From assembly GCA_022749755.1 (NCBI GenBank), contig CM040445.1, positions 9,073,182 to 9,137,181 on the forward strand: 64,000 nucleotides of DNA. The letters run 5' to 3'. The stretch comes from Azadirachta indica (taxonomy: Eukaryota > Streptophyta > Magnoliopsida > Sapindales > Meliaceae). Shown in pieces: positions 49,344-61,065 of this stretch (the first letter of the stretch is position 1; each line of letters opens with the position of its first letter). Both the position numbers and the translations under genes were made by a program. A model generated the notes under the pieces. The model was not told where the DNA came from. It did no database searches and saw only the letters and a list, made by a program, of their open reading frames with translations.

Positions 49344-50400
49344 AAACAAGAATTATAGAAAGAGAGAGAGACTCAAAGATCAATAATTTCTTGAAGATTT
49401 TTGGAGGATTTTTTTGGAGGATTTTTTAAGAATTGAGGACTTAGAGTATTACTTAATCTAGTTTTATTTCTTCTCCCTTAATTTATCTCTTGAAATTTGT
49501 AATTGTGATATTGTTTAAAACTATGTTTGTATTTATGAATTTTTTTATGATTAAGACTATGAATAGTTGTATGTTAGGCTAATTTTATTTATTAAAGACC
49601 CGATGTAGCTTTATTGGAACTATATTTTGAATGCTTAGTATTTTTGTTAATGTTAACAGGCTTATTTTTTATTTAACCTTAAATTTATTGATAATTTTTA
49701 TAAATAACCTGAAATTTTAAAAGTCATCTATAATGCCCCTATTAACAATAGAGCACCGTTAATTTTAACAAAAAATAGTGAAATGATCTATTTACCCATA
49801 TTGCAGTTAATATTATGTGTGAAAAGATGAAAGAAAATAACCCTATTCATAATTTTGTCCTTTTCTCTTTTTTCTCTTTACCTTTTCTCTTTTTTTTTTT
49901 AAAAATTTTTTTAAAATAGTCTTAATTTTTTTAAATTTATGTAAATAATTTCTTATAAAAAAATTTTATCAATCTAACTCAAAATATTTTTTTCGAACTA
50001 AATTATCCTTAATAACCCCTTTCATTTTATTTTTACGAAAGTCACTTTTTTTTTACTTTTTTTTATTACTCTGTACTTTGACAAATTCAAATTCCCATAA
50101 ATTTAAACTTTTTTTTTTCAAACTCACATCTCTTACTAACGACGGTAGTATATGGTGCGGTAATAGTATAGTTTTGACGGTAAAGTGTTGGATACCTACA
50201 TTAAGTAATTTGTTTCGCCATATAGTTATGTGTTTTCTGTGTGAATTAAAAATATTCAATCCTTTTCAAATTAGGATTTGTAATTCAATCTTCTTTAAAT
50301 AGTAGAAAGTAATTGATTTAATGTTCAAATTAAATTAACTGATTGTTGTATAGATGCAAAGATAAGAATTGATTTGAGAATATAAAAGTGTTATTAATTT
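48346..50400. other. Non-genic sequence, possible solo LTR and poly-A tract
   Basis: A stretch at about 48820-49440 has LTR-like features: T-rich flank, a GC-richer core with repeated CTTGG/GGCC words, and a purine run. It contains a tract of about 33 A at 49309-49341. No partner LTR or inverted ends could be matched. The open frames at 48971-49429 overlap this sequence and show no domain. From 49450 to 50400 it is AT-rich without supported features. Confidence 0.35.
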
Positions 50401-50404
50401 TGAG

Positions 50405-50975
50405 TCGGGTTTTTTTTACCCAAAGTCACTTTTTGGGGAAGGTCAAATTTTGCCTTATCCTAAAACCATTTTTTGGGTAAGATAAAATTTGTTCTTACCT
50501 TAAAAATAGTTTTGGGTAAGGCAACCACTTTTTGGGTAAGAAAAAAATGTAACCTTACCTAAAAAATGATTTTAAGGTAGGGTAAAATGTGTCCTTATTT
50601 AAAAAATAGTTTTTGGGTAAGACAACCACTTGTTGGGTAAAGAAAAATTTGGCTTTACCTGAAAACCACTTGTTGGATAAGGCAAAATTTAACCTTACCC
50701 GAAAAGTGGTTTTCAGGTAAGGCTAAATTTATTTTTAGGTAAGGCAAAATTTGGCCTTACCCGAAAACCACTTGTTGGGTAAGGCCAAATTTTGTCTTAC
50801 TTGAAAAGTTGTTTTACTCAAAAACAAATTTGACCTTACTTGAAAACCACTTATTGGGTAAGGCAAAATTTGACCTTACACGAAAACCACTTGTTGGGTA
50901 AGGCCAAATTTTGCCTTATCCGAAAAGTTTTGCCTTACTCGAAAAATTTTCCCTTTATTCGAAAAATGGTCTTAG
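50405..50975. repeat. Palindromic short-period repeat array
   Basis: About twelve degenerate units of roughly 40-48 bases repeat. The core is ACCACTTGTTGGGTAAGGC followed by an A/T-rich AAATTT and then GCCTTACCCGAAA. Each unit contains an inverted pair (GGTAAGGC with GCCTTACC), so single units can fold as hairpins. The array ends about 90 bases before the first ATG of the MULE transposase relic and may be its subterminal region. Confidence 0.8.
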
Positions 50976-51061
50976 AAAAAATAATGGGTAAGTAAACATT
51001 ACATATTTTTAGTGTATTTTTATATTATAATAATATTAAATTCTTATGTATTTACATAGGT

Positions 51062-54000
51062 ATGGAAGATTTAGTAATATTTTCTATTCACTACGATGGT
51101 TCATGGGAAATACTTGACAATGGTATTCAAAAATATGTTGGTGGATAAGTTTGACTTATTACTATAGCAAGAAATTCTAACTACCAAAATTTAGCAGACA
51201 TGATATATACCTAGCTTCGGATAAATCGAAGAAAATTCAAAATTTGTATAAAGGCGAAGTATAGAAGGTATGGTGACTTGTCCATTGCACCTATTCCAGC
51301 TGATATAATTTATGACCATGATCTGTTGTCTCTAGTGCATTTGTTTAATGCCAATGGTTCTCGATTGGGTGGTTCGACTCCTTTGTATATAATTGTGGAC
51401 CACGTTATTGGAGCGGAAGTAACAGAATCTGAAGAACCTAAATGGCGCGACCTACTACCTTTGAAGATATAATTCGAGAATCATATGCATGTTTATTTTT
51501 CTCTTCTAGGGGCAGTAATCACTTTAACAATGTAGACCCACCAACTTATACACCATTAGACCATAACATGTCGGGAGATGGCAGACAAAATTCTTAAGAT
51601 CACAGTGAATTTCACTCCGAAGAGGTACCTTACCTTTCAACGCCCTGTCATGAAAAGCAGGTTAATTATGGTGTATGCTCACCATCTCCATATAATGAAG
51701 ATCCTACACATGACTATTTTGACAATCAACCGTCTATGCAAAGAACATATTGTTACGGGGAAAGAAGTAGAATGAATTATTATGATGAGGATACCACTGC
51801 AAAAGAGGATGTTAGTGGTGAGGCACTTAATACATCAATGGCCTATAAAGATAATGTGATGAGGGGTTCAGGTTCTATCCGTATTATTTCTCCCATCTCA
51901 ATGGTATTTACCATGTTCCTAGATGCTATGTCGAGTTCAATAGATGGTAATGTTCACATGGGGCAGATTTTTAGAACAAAAAAGAAGTTACGACATGATT
52001 TGAGTATTATGGCGTTGAAGAGGCATTTTCAGTTTATCATTCATCGATTAGCAGCAACACGTTTTGAGGCAAAATGTGTTGTAGATGGATGTAAATGACG
52101 GATGCATGCTATAAATAATGACGGAACTAATGGGTACTTCTGCGTCACACGAATTGTGGGTGTGCACATATGCCGAAGTGATCAAATGCAGGATAGCCAT
52201 CGACAAGCTAGTAGCCGGCTAATTACTGAACATGTCTTGAGCAAATTCTAAGACCCCTAGTAGAATTTACACACAAAAAAATATTCGAGACGACATGCAT
52301 AATGATTATGGGGTGCTTGTATCTTATAGGAAGGCATGGTTGGCAAAAGAAGAAGCGCGTCGATTAGTGAACGGAGACCCAGTTGAGTCATTTAAAGCAC
52401 TCCCTCGACTTTGTCATGTGTTACAGAGACAAATTCAGGAATAATCACACATATTGAAAAAGACGACAAGAATCATTTCTTGTACTTCTTCGTAACCTTT
52501 GGTGCATCTGTCCAAGGGTTTTGTAGATCCATTCGTTCAGTAATTGTTCTTGACAGTACCTTTTTAAAAGAGACCTATCAAGAGACTTTGTTTTTGGTAG
52601 CTGCTGTTGACGGAAATAATCACATATATCCTGTGGCATTTGGAATTGGAGACTTTGAGAACAACGCATCTTGGGAATGGTTTTTGTCAAAACTCCGTGA
52701 AATAATTAGCCCAACATCAGACTTGGTTTTTGTTTCTGATCGACACAACAGTATTGAGAAAGGCATAGCTACAGTTTTCCCGGATGCATATCACGACTTT
52801 TGTACTTATCATATTCATGAAAACATTAAGGCAAAATTTAGAATGAGGGAGAAAAAGTCAGAGACGTTCTTCCTTGGTAATGTGCAAATTTTAAATGCTC
52901 GTAAGTGCAGGAATCGTTAACAGCTAACGATAAGTTCACTTCGAGATCGATCTCTCGCGGAATTGTAATGGTTTAAATCTTTATTGTTTCCTGTTAATTA
53001 CTAACTTAAGCAAACATAAAATCGTAAATACTCTAATGCAATCAAATGACAAATTTATATTATTTCAATTGAAGTGATTAAATAACTAAATTACAAACTT
53101 GAAATCTATAAAATTCTATTGAATTCAATGAAATTAGATGGGGTTTGGCTAGTTATTTAATCTAGTATTGAAATATAAGGTGAATTAAACAACCATTATA
53201 TAATTTAGATTATTGATTTTTCCACTAAAGTTAGAGAATTCTAATGATCATGGTAATTCTCACTTACAATTAATTAAATATATCCTTGATATGAAGTTTC
53301 TACTTAATTAATTGTATTGTTATAAGGAAATCATTTAACCATTTAAATCAAACCAACTCAATAGATTCAATTTAAATACTTGTTCAAAAGAGTTTAATTA
53401 AGGTAAGATGATGTTTCTAACACTTTAATTCTCAAATTAATTTCAATCACAAATAATAGATAGCAAATCCATAACAAATAATCAAAATTATACAAATCAA
53501 TGAATAAAAAATAATCTCAACCTTCTAATTAATCATATTTCACAAAATATTCAATACCATTTCAATAGCAAAGCCAAACTCCCAGAATATATTTACACTT
53601 CCATTCTTAAATTTAAATTTATGAATCTAATTACAAAAGTTCTAAATATATTTAAAAAATAAACAAACTTAAAGAAAGTTTCCTTTTTTGAAGGTTTACC
53701 ACCAAGTTTTGAAGAAGATGATAATTCTGCCCAACAGGAATGTCCTCCTCTTTAATCCAGCAATCTTCCCCCTCTAATGAAAAACTCACCATTTAGAAAT
53801 TATTCATCAAATTATTCCCCCATTCGTTCTTAGGACCAGCAACACCCTCAAAGTCATCCTTCTTACTCATTTTGTTAATAACTTATTCAAAATTTACTTC
53901 CACATGTCAAGGAAAGTCTGTCTCCGCAATTGTCTTCTTTTCAACTGGAGTTTTGATCCTTAAAACTTTAATATTTGCTCTTTTTTTGAGACGTAGGGTT

Positions 54001-55002
54001 GTAAATTATTATATCTAGTTTTCAAATTATTTTGTGTCACCCAAATACGAGTATTGAGGACAAAGTTATGCTAGAAAATACGGACTATATTAAGCAAATA
54101 TGGGCCTTCCAGCATCTTAGGTTTGTTTTTGGACTTTCTACAATAATTCCTACAAGTAATAAAAAGAAGTTCAAAGTAATAAAATTTTAAGATAAAATAC
54201 ATTAATAAAGAACATAAACATAACAAAATATTAGGACAAATATTAATTTATCACTTGGTTTACAGTGCTGTTAAGGCTTATACATTTGCTGAGTTTACTG
54301 ATCAGATGGACAAGTTAAAGGGTATATATCCGGCAGTAGCAAACTACCTAGAGAATGAAGTGGGTTTCATCGATGGGTTAGAGCACATTTCCCAAAGTGA
54401 TGATATGACACGTTAACTACCAATATAGTTGAGAGTATGAATGCACTATTGAGGGATGCACGACACTCCCAATTACAGCAAGAGTGGTTTTATGATAAGA
54501 GGGAAGAAGTCGCAAAATGTGAACTACAAACCCTTTTCCTATGGGCTCAAGCCATAGTCAACAAGCATGAAGTAGAATCAAAACGACTAATGGTGTATCC
54601 TATTTCTACTTTTGAATTTCAGGTGAAAAGCATGGGACGAGAAAATGTGGTGGATTTACACACAAAGAATTGCACATGCCGGCAATTTGATCTAATGCAA
54701 TTACCTTCCCCACATGCACTTGTAGCAATATAACAACATTTGCTTCCACTATTATACAAATGGCGCACTTGTGTTGGCCTACACAGAGAATATATATCTT
54801 GTAGGTAATCAGTGTGATTGGGTTGTTCCCGATGATGTTTAGAATATAATCGTTAAGCTGCCTCGAGGGAGAGTACCGACATCGACCAAAGAAACAACGT
54901 ATTCCGTCTACGGGTGAAAATGTGATTAAAGAAACATGCTCATGCTGCAAGGAAGTTGGTCACAATCGTGCGACGTGTCGAAATCCAATTCGTTTGGACT
55001 AG
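51062..55002 (+). pseudogene. Mutator-like (MURA/MULE) transposase, split and decayed
   Basis: The N-terminal region starts at the ATG at 51062 (MEDLVIFSIHYDGSWE, with a TAA after YVGG) and continues with IPADIIYDHD. The DNA-binding MuDR part is at 51990-52200 (LSIMALKRHFQFIIHR, RFEAKCVVDGCK, then TGA where a Trp is expected). A MULE transposase domain follows at 52440-52850 (VIVLDSTFLKETYQE, LFLVAAVDGNNHIYPVAFG, VFVSDRHNSIEKGI, YHDFCTYHIHENIKAKF), including two of the catalytic Asp residues. After a 1.4 kb insertion come AVKAYTFAEF (54275) and the SWIM zinc finger (CTCRQFDLMQLPSPHA, its third Cys changed to Ser). A perfect CCHC knuckle (C-x2-C-x4-H-x4-C) lies at about 54935-54980, and the TAG at 55000-55002 ends it. 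Intact proteins cut and paste Mutator elements; this one has several stops. Confidence 0.85.
52879..54253. mobile_element. 1.4 kb insertion in the MULE transposase
   Basis: The transposase homology breaks at FFLG (52878) and resumes at AVKAYTFAEF (54275). CTTGGT occurs at both junctions (52873-52878 and 54254-54259), consistent with a target duplication. The insert has no coding frame. Near its left end it carries GTAAGTGCAGGAATCG and a small palindrome CGTTAACAGCTAACG (52915-52929), a pattern seen at the ends of some plant retroelement LTRs. Its class is undetermined: LTR-type or another non-autonomous element. Confidence 0.6.
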
Positions 55003-55284
55003 CATGATAATATTATTTATTTTTTGTAGAGTCAAGATTATTATTAATCTTGTAATAAATGAAAATATTGATGTTGTATTATTTAAAAGACTTTATTGTA
55101 ATTAATACTATCATCATGTTATTAGTTTTTCTTGTTATGGAATGGATATTTTAGAATTATAATAATTTTTTACTAAAAAGTTTAATGTGTTACGACTTAT
55201 TCGATTAATTACAATAATATCAAGATTAGAAATATAAAAATTAGTAATAAGGAAATTTGGATATCCAAAAACTATTATTAATTA
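55003..55284. other. 3' flank of the MULE transposase
   Basis: AT-rich, no gene. It leads into the duplicated GGTACC-containing block and may be the 3' part of the same element. Confidence 0.4.
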
Positions 55285-55985
55285 AAATTAATTACTATTA
55301 CTTTAATTTATTATATTATTTTATTATTATTATTTTATTAATTTATTATTACTATATTATTAATTGTTTAAAAAAATAAAATAATTATTATTTTAATAAT
55401 AAAAAATTGAGAATACTATTTTCGGGTACCCGAAAAATATAGGTACCCAAAAATGGAAGCCAAGAGAGTACTCCAATTTTTAGGTACCTTCTGTTTTTCG
55501 GGTACCCGAAATTGAGGATAGCGAAAATTATTTTAATTTAAAAATATTATATAGGTCCCATAATTAATTACAATATCATGATTAATTACATAGAAGTCCC
55601 AAAAACTATAGAGAAATTTCTATTAATAAATTATTAATAAATTACTATTACTATATTTTTAATAAATTACATATTATTATTAATAAATTACTATTACTTT
55701 TATTAATTATTATTATTAATATATTATATTATTTTATTATTATTAGTTATTATTATTATATTATTAATTTATTATTACTATATTATTAATTATTTAAAAA
55801 TAAAATAATTATTATTTTAATAATAAAAATGATTGAGGGTACCATTTTCGGGTACCTTCAATTTCTTGTACCCAAAAAATATAAGTACCCGAAAATAGGA
55901 CCCGAGACGGTACTCCAAATTTCGGGTATCTTATATTTTTTGGGTACCTGAAAATTATTTTAATTTAAAAATATCATATAGATCT
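55285..55985. repeat. Direct duplication with GGTACC palindromes
   Basis: Two copies with a period of about 430 bases. The cores lie at 55418-55515 and 55844-55945. Each has TTTCGGGTACC, GAGACGGTACTCC/GAGAGTACTCC and (T)GGGTACC(C/T)GAAA words, preceded by the same (TTATTA)-rich segment and followed by ATTATTTTAATTTAAAAATAT. TTTCGGGTACCCGAAA is a perfect palindrome. The word ACCCGAAAA is shared with the array at 50.4-51.0 kb. Confidence 0.75.
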
Positions 55986-56560
55986 CATGATTAATTATAA
56001 AATCCCCCCTAAAAAGAATATTTTTTGATAAAACCACATAACATTCTATATTGATTACATAAACCCCCCTATTTTGGAAAATTTTTCAAAAATATAAAGA
56101 AAAGAATATTTTTTTAAAATATCAACCCCACAAAAATAAATAATAAATAATCTCAAAGCACAACGATACACAAACTATCCCGACGTTAAAATTTCATATA
56201 TACGAACATTTCAAGTATTATAATATCTGTTTAAATCTAATTTTTAGGATAATGTATTTTTAATCAAGGTTACCTAATATGAATGCTCGTTTATCATAAT
56301 GTAATTGGTTGGTTATCGCGAATTGGTCGTATTATCCTAAAAATTGTTGAAATATATTATTATTACTATGTTTCTCATTAATTTCCTTTGTCGGGATGTA
56401 ATCATTCGAGTATTTTTTTACTTGATAATGTTCCATTAACACTATTTTAGATTAATTTAATTTTGTGAAAATATAAATATTTTTATATATACATATCTGT
56501 CATATATCATATCGACAATACCCTATAATAACTTGCCTACGAATAAGTCTAATGCAATCT
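55986..56560. other. AT-rich spacer
   Basis: No coding or repeat feature can be supported beyond poly-A/T and short C runs (CCCCCC near 56005 and 56070). Confidence 0.4.
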
Positions 56561-56564
56561 TGCA

Positions 56565-58164
56565 CCTTAATAAGACACTATGATTAGGGCCACAGTCAAA
56601 TGAATGACTCAATCCAAGCAACTCAATGAACTTGCACGTGAACACCCTACAATCACCACTCCCTAGATGTTGTCTTGGCAGGCCCGACATCTTTCATTTA
56701 AATGTGAAAGGTTCTATGTTGTTCCCTATATTTGTCCTTACCCTATATATCTCAACATGGTATATAAGATAAGGTAGTAGTTGGCATAGAGGTCTTATAT
56801 GGCCTTCCATCGCAGCGTCTGAGTGTAACGAAGGCGACCAGTCATATACCGTGATGTGACAATTCAAAAATTTTATGGCACATGCAACCCAATGATCACC
56901 CACACATGTGCTGGAATGTAAATAACATCGACTATCTCCCAATTTCTACACACGCCCTCATTGTCCCCAACCATATACTGTGTGATATCAACGCCGTTGA
57001 AACATGATCCCAACTGTTTAGTGCCATTGGTTACATCCCGCCATATTGCCTTAAGGGTGGATTGCAACAAAAACAACAAAACATGGGACTTTTTTATATC
57101 GATTACAATAATTGTGTATACAATCTAACATATTCACATTATAATGCATACATAGAGCTGCGCGGATGCAATGGTCTACTCTTGAGAGATTGCCCAAGGC
57201 ATGGCTAGCTGTCGATGTGCGATCATGTCTAAAAACTCATCAACATGCTAAGTCATACGACAAATATGTTAGCGAAAAAAGGACATACATAGTCCTTTTA
57301 GCCACGCATTATGGTCTATAGTCATACGAAGCCAATCAGGCGTAATGGCGATATGGTTTGTTTCAATTCGCATGTCGGTACCCTCAATCCACTATAACAT
57401 CATCGCATATCTTTGCTCCGAAACAGGTGCAAGCAACTCGATGACGTGTCCATGACCGTACCGCGGACATGGTCTATATTGTAGAGCAGGTCGTTGTTGA
57501 GGTCTATGCCACATCGTATACGGGCTCTATTTTTATCAGCCCGGTCTATAAGGTCGATTGTATCGACTAAGCGCTTCGGCCCCCTTAGCCCTACCCTATG
57601 TCCTGGTGGAATACTACCAACATCTATATAGTGCTCTGTAAATTATCCATGCTCACTTATTTCTTATGTGAAAAAAATAAATTTAGTACATGTGGTGTGA
57701 CTAAATACAAATCAACCAATTGGTGTAATATTCATACATTAAATCATATTCATAAGGACAAATTTATATGTTTATATTTCATAATTTACCTGATCAGCTG
57801 GTGTGGGGGCTGTCCATTCAAACCCCTCGTCCTCATTGTGAATGCTCTGAAAGTTGTCATAAGACGGATACCTTTACATCAAATACTGCCACTTGGCCAT
57901 GCACTGGGTTATCTCTATTCGTTGCGCATCCATGAACTGTGTAATCTCCATTCGTTGGGCATTCATCAAAACTTTTATATCAGCACTCAAGCCATCAATT
58001 TTTCGAGTGATAGTATCACTCAATAATGAGAAATCTCGAGTGAGCTCTTCTTTTAATGTTGTGATATCTCGGATGAATTCTTTTTGCATCGATCGAGTAT
58101 CACAAAAACGATCCCTATCATGTATTGTTTGGGTCTTGGAAGGGGTGTCAACTGGGGTAGGCAC
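56565..58164 (-). pseudogene. Transposon-associated Ulp1-like (C48) cysteine protease
   Basis: The minus strand shows, across several frames, the order of Ulp1-type proteases carried by plant MULEs. From about 58164 to 57874 there is a Glu/Lys-rich segment, likely coiled coil (LKEELTRDFSLLSDTITRK, MNAQRMEITQFMDAQRIEIT). Around 57330-57180 an FLDMIAHRQLAMPW segment resembles the region before the protease. The catalytic part then follows: GDHWVACAIKF (His codon 56892-56894), HITVYDW (Asp), and in another frame RQHLGSGDCRVFTCKFIELL with the Gln and the catalytic Cys (codon 56649-56651). The usual DCG has become DCR. Intact relatives remove SUMO or ubiquitin-like tags in vitro; the role for the transposon is unknown. 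Frameshifts and stops make this copy non-functional. Confidence 0.7.
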
Positions 58165-58500
58165 TCTTGAAGGGAGCGGCCGTGCAACCTACATTATTCA
58201 AGTGAACATGTGTATAATTTACAACAATAAACATATATATACATGTTTATAATTTACCTACAAAATAATCATTATATGCCTGCCTTATCCTGGCGTGCAG
58301 CTTTCTGTATTGGACCCTGATTTACTACGTGTTCAAACTCACCCTTGCTGTCAGTGCATGCGTTAGTCAGTATATTATCAGAAAATTCAATAGTAATCAA
58401 TAAAAATAATTAATAATAATAGAAATGATAAACAATTAATAATAATAAATAATAGAGCAATAATAATTATTAATAGTTAATAATTACTAATATGTGAGAT

Positions 58501-58501
<1 letters not shown>
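58165..58501. other. Spacer between the Ulp1-like and DUF1985-like modules
   Basis: Contains no recognisable frame other than the start region of the minus-strand Ulp1 relic. It grades into (TAA)-rich DNA. Confidence 0.4.
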
Positions 58502-58576
<75 letters not shown>

Positions 58577-58577
58577 G
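58502..58577. repeat. (TAA)n microsatellite
   Basis: About 25 uninterrupted TAA units, followed by degenerate AAT/TAA stretches to about 58790. A tract this long is likely to vary in length between individuals. Confidence 0.95.
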
Positions 58578-58989
58578 AGATGTAATAAAAATAATTGATT
58601 AGTAATAATTAATAATAATAATAATAATAATATGAGGTGTAATAATAATTAATAAATTAATATTATTGGGAACAATAGTAATAATTAATTAATTAATAAT
58701 CATAAAATAATAAAGGTAATAATTAATGATTTATTATAATAATAAAAAATAAAAGTAACAATAATAATAATTGATTAATAACAATAATAAAAATATTTAT
58801 ATTATTACCTTGTAATTTTCTTTTAAAATTGTTGTAATAATTTATTAATATATATAAAAATTAATAAAATCATGAATGAATTTACTTTTTCTTTAGTGCA
58901 TAAATTATTATATTACGATTATCTTATATTTTTTAGTATCAATACAATATTTAATTATATATTTAATTTAATTTTTCAGATAAAAGGAA

Positions 58990-59900
58990 ATGGTCAAACC
59001 AGTTAGGAGATTAAAGATTAATTCCGCCAATCACTTCAACGGCATTCCTACATCATTATCTAAACTACAAATATTGGACACAATTCGGAAGAAGCTTAGG
59101 CAAGTTGAGCTTTTCAGAGAGACATGTGTGGGATATTTTATAGACCTTAATGACTTTCGCTTCTCCAATAACCTAACCCATTATGTGTTGCTACATGAGG
59201 CATACGCACCGGGTGCCCAAGATGAAATGTGGTTTCTAATGGGTGGTCGATGTATTCGTTTTTTTCAGGTCGAGTTTAGGCTTATCACAGGCCTAAGATT
59301 TAGCAAATATCCATTTAGGATAGTTAGGGGCAGCAACCGTTTAAAGGTCTAAAATTTTGGTGGGAAAAGTAACATTAAATTGTCTTGGTTAACTACTATC
59401 TATGAGAATTTCGATTTTTCACAAATTGATGATTATGATGTTGTAAAGTTATCGTTGTTTTTTTTTTTTAATGGAGCGTGTTATATTTGGGAGGGCCCAT
59501 CGTAATTATGCAAATACATGGTTGTTATGGATATTAGATGATTAGGATGAATTTAACCACTATCCTTAGGGTACTGCTGTTTGGCGCTTTACATTTCAGT
59601 TGTTGCGCCGAGTCATGAGAGGACCCTTTGCTAGATATCGAAGTAAGGTTGACAATGAAGAAAACTCAAAGTGTGAATACAATCTCGAGGTCTGATCATT
59701 GCTTTCTAGGTACGTGGTTCTATTATTTATATGCGGACCATATAATGTTTCGTTTAATGTTCATATTATTGCTAATTAACAATTAACATTATTGTTACAG
59801 ATATGGATTTATTTGGCAGTTTTATCAACTGATTGTACGTTTGGGTATATAGTGAACAGTAAGATACACCGAATTATTAATTAGAGGTTAAAGAAGAAAA
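58990..59900 (+). pseudogene. DUF1985-like transposon-associated protein
   Basis: The ATG at 58990 opens a clean 120-residue frame to 59352, with RFSNNLTHYVLLHEAYAPGA and FRLITGLRFSKYPF; the latter matches the conserved (F).L.TGL..G..P core of DUF1985. Beyond it the homology continues in other frames (FFFNGACYIWEGPS, GTAVWRFTFQLLRRVMRGPF), so the gene is broken after the first exon-sized piece. In plant MULE-derived genes DUF1985 is usually fused, on the same strand, upstream of an Ulp1 protease. Here it points away from the Ulp1 relic, so the modules have been rearranged or come from two elements. Function in the host is unknown. Confidence 0.6.
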
Positions 59901-61065
59901 TTTTGACAGTTGAATTAGTACAGAAAAAACTATTTAACGATGCACATGTAAGAAAATGAAGTTTATTTTCTTGTTTGAAAATTTAGTTATTTTATGACTT
60001 TTATATGATGGATATCATTGTATTGTTTCTACAGCCTCCTGACGTTGTCCGTATGTTAGAGCTATATATATATATATATTAAATTTGAATCTATGGGCTA
60101 AATTAAAATTTCACATAATTAGGTTGTCATCTCTTGATTTGTGTGTTAATATTTTTTTTTCAGTTTAGAGTAATATTTGACTTTCATTTTGTTATTGTAA
60201 TTATTTTTTAAAATTTGGGTTGCCTGGATAAAATTAGGTTGCCATAATCATAGTCATTAGTTTTAATTTGAGAATTCAATCTCCTGAGATGATACTCTTA
60301 GTCATTACTGTAGTACTTGTCACAACTTGTACACTTGTGATCATATGTACACACGTTGGTTCTGTTGTAAATAGCATCCTTGTATATATAAGTAACAAAT
60401 AGAAAAATTAAAATGAGGGTTATGCTGGATGTACTTCTAAGCTTTAGAATTTATGTCAATATACTTTCAATGAAATATGTTACATAATTATTTTAATGTC
60501 ATATCCCGCATCTCCAACAAGAAAGTAATTACACTAAGTTATAAACCTTAAGTTCTTCTAATTGAGTACACACATTTTAGATTGCAAAACTTGAAATTAA
60601 ACATGCGATAAGTTGTGTATTTAAAGCAGATTTGTGATTAATTATTGCTGACCTATAACGAGAACATAGTTTGAGTTTATTTGACTATGTTATTTTGTGA
60701 TTAATTATTGATTTTATTATGCCAATCCAACCCTGAGAAAGTGTTTTAAGTTTTTCTAGCTAGAAAGATGTATTATGGATTACAAAGCTTGAAATAAATT
60801 CTCTTAATTGAGTAAACGTGTGCTTTGGGGGCTTGTAACATTTTTATTTTTTCATTTGAGAGAATTCTGGATGTCAATACACCCTAGCAAAACGTCACTT
60901 ATTGGCCCCCTGCATCTTGATAAAAGAATCAATATAGTGCATGCGATAAGATAAAATTTATAGGTGTGCCTCAGATCGCCAAAGAGGAGCCAAGCCCTAT
61001 TGCAAACCTTCTCGACTTATTGCAAAATAATTTTCAAACTACAATCTTACCTTTACCAATTCCAT
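59901..61065. other. AT-rich spacer with degenerate repeats
   Basis: No gene. The words GTGATTAATTATTG and GAGTA.AC..(A)CATTTTAGATTG.AA recur with decay between 60540 and 60830. They resemble the 63.3-63.4 kb segment (GTGATTGATTATTG, GCAGATGTATTTTAGTTTG), suggesting an old copy of that repeat. Confidence 0.4.

Noticed and set aside
48971..49429. Possible protein rich in Pro/His at 49.0-49.4 kb
   Set aside because: It reads across an LTR-like GC-rich core and a poly-A tract. Frames on both strands are equally open and no domain is recognisable.
50405..50975. CRISPR-like array
   Set aside because: The units are degenerate and palindromic with no unique spacers, and the genome is a plant nuclear genome.
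57598..58252. Plus-strand frames opposite the Ulp1-like relic
   Set aside because: They are antisense to the coiled-coil segment, which has the more convincing protein pattern on the minus strand.
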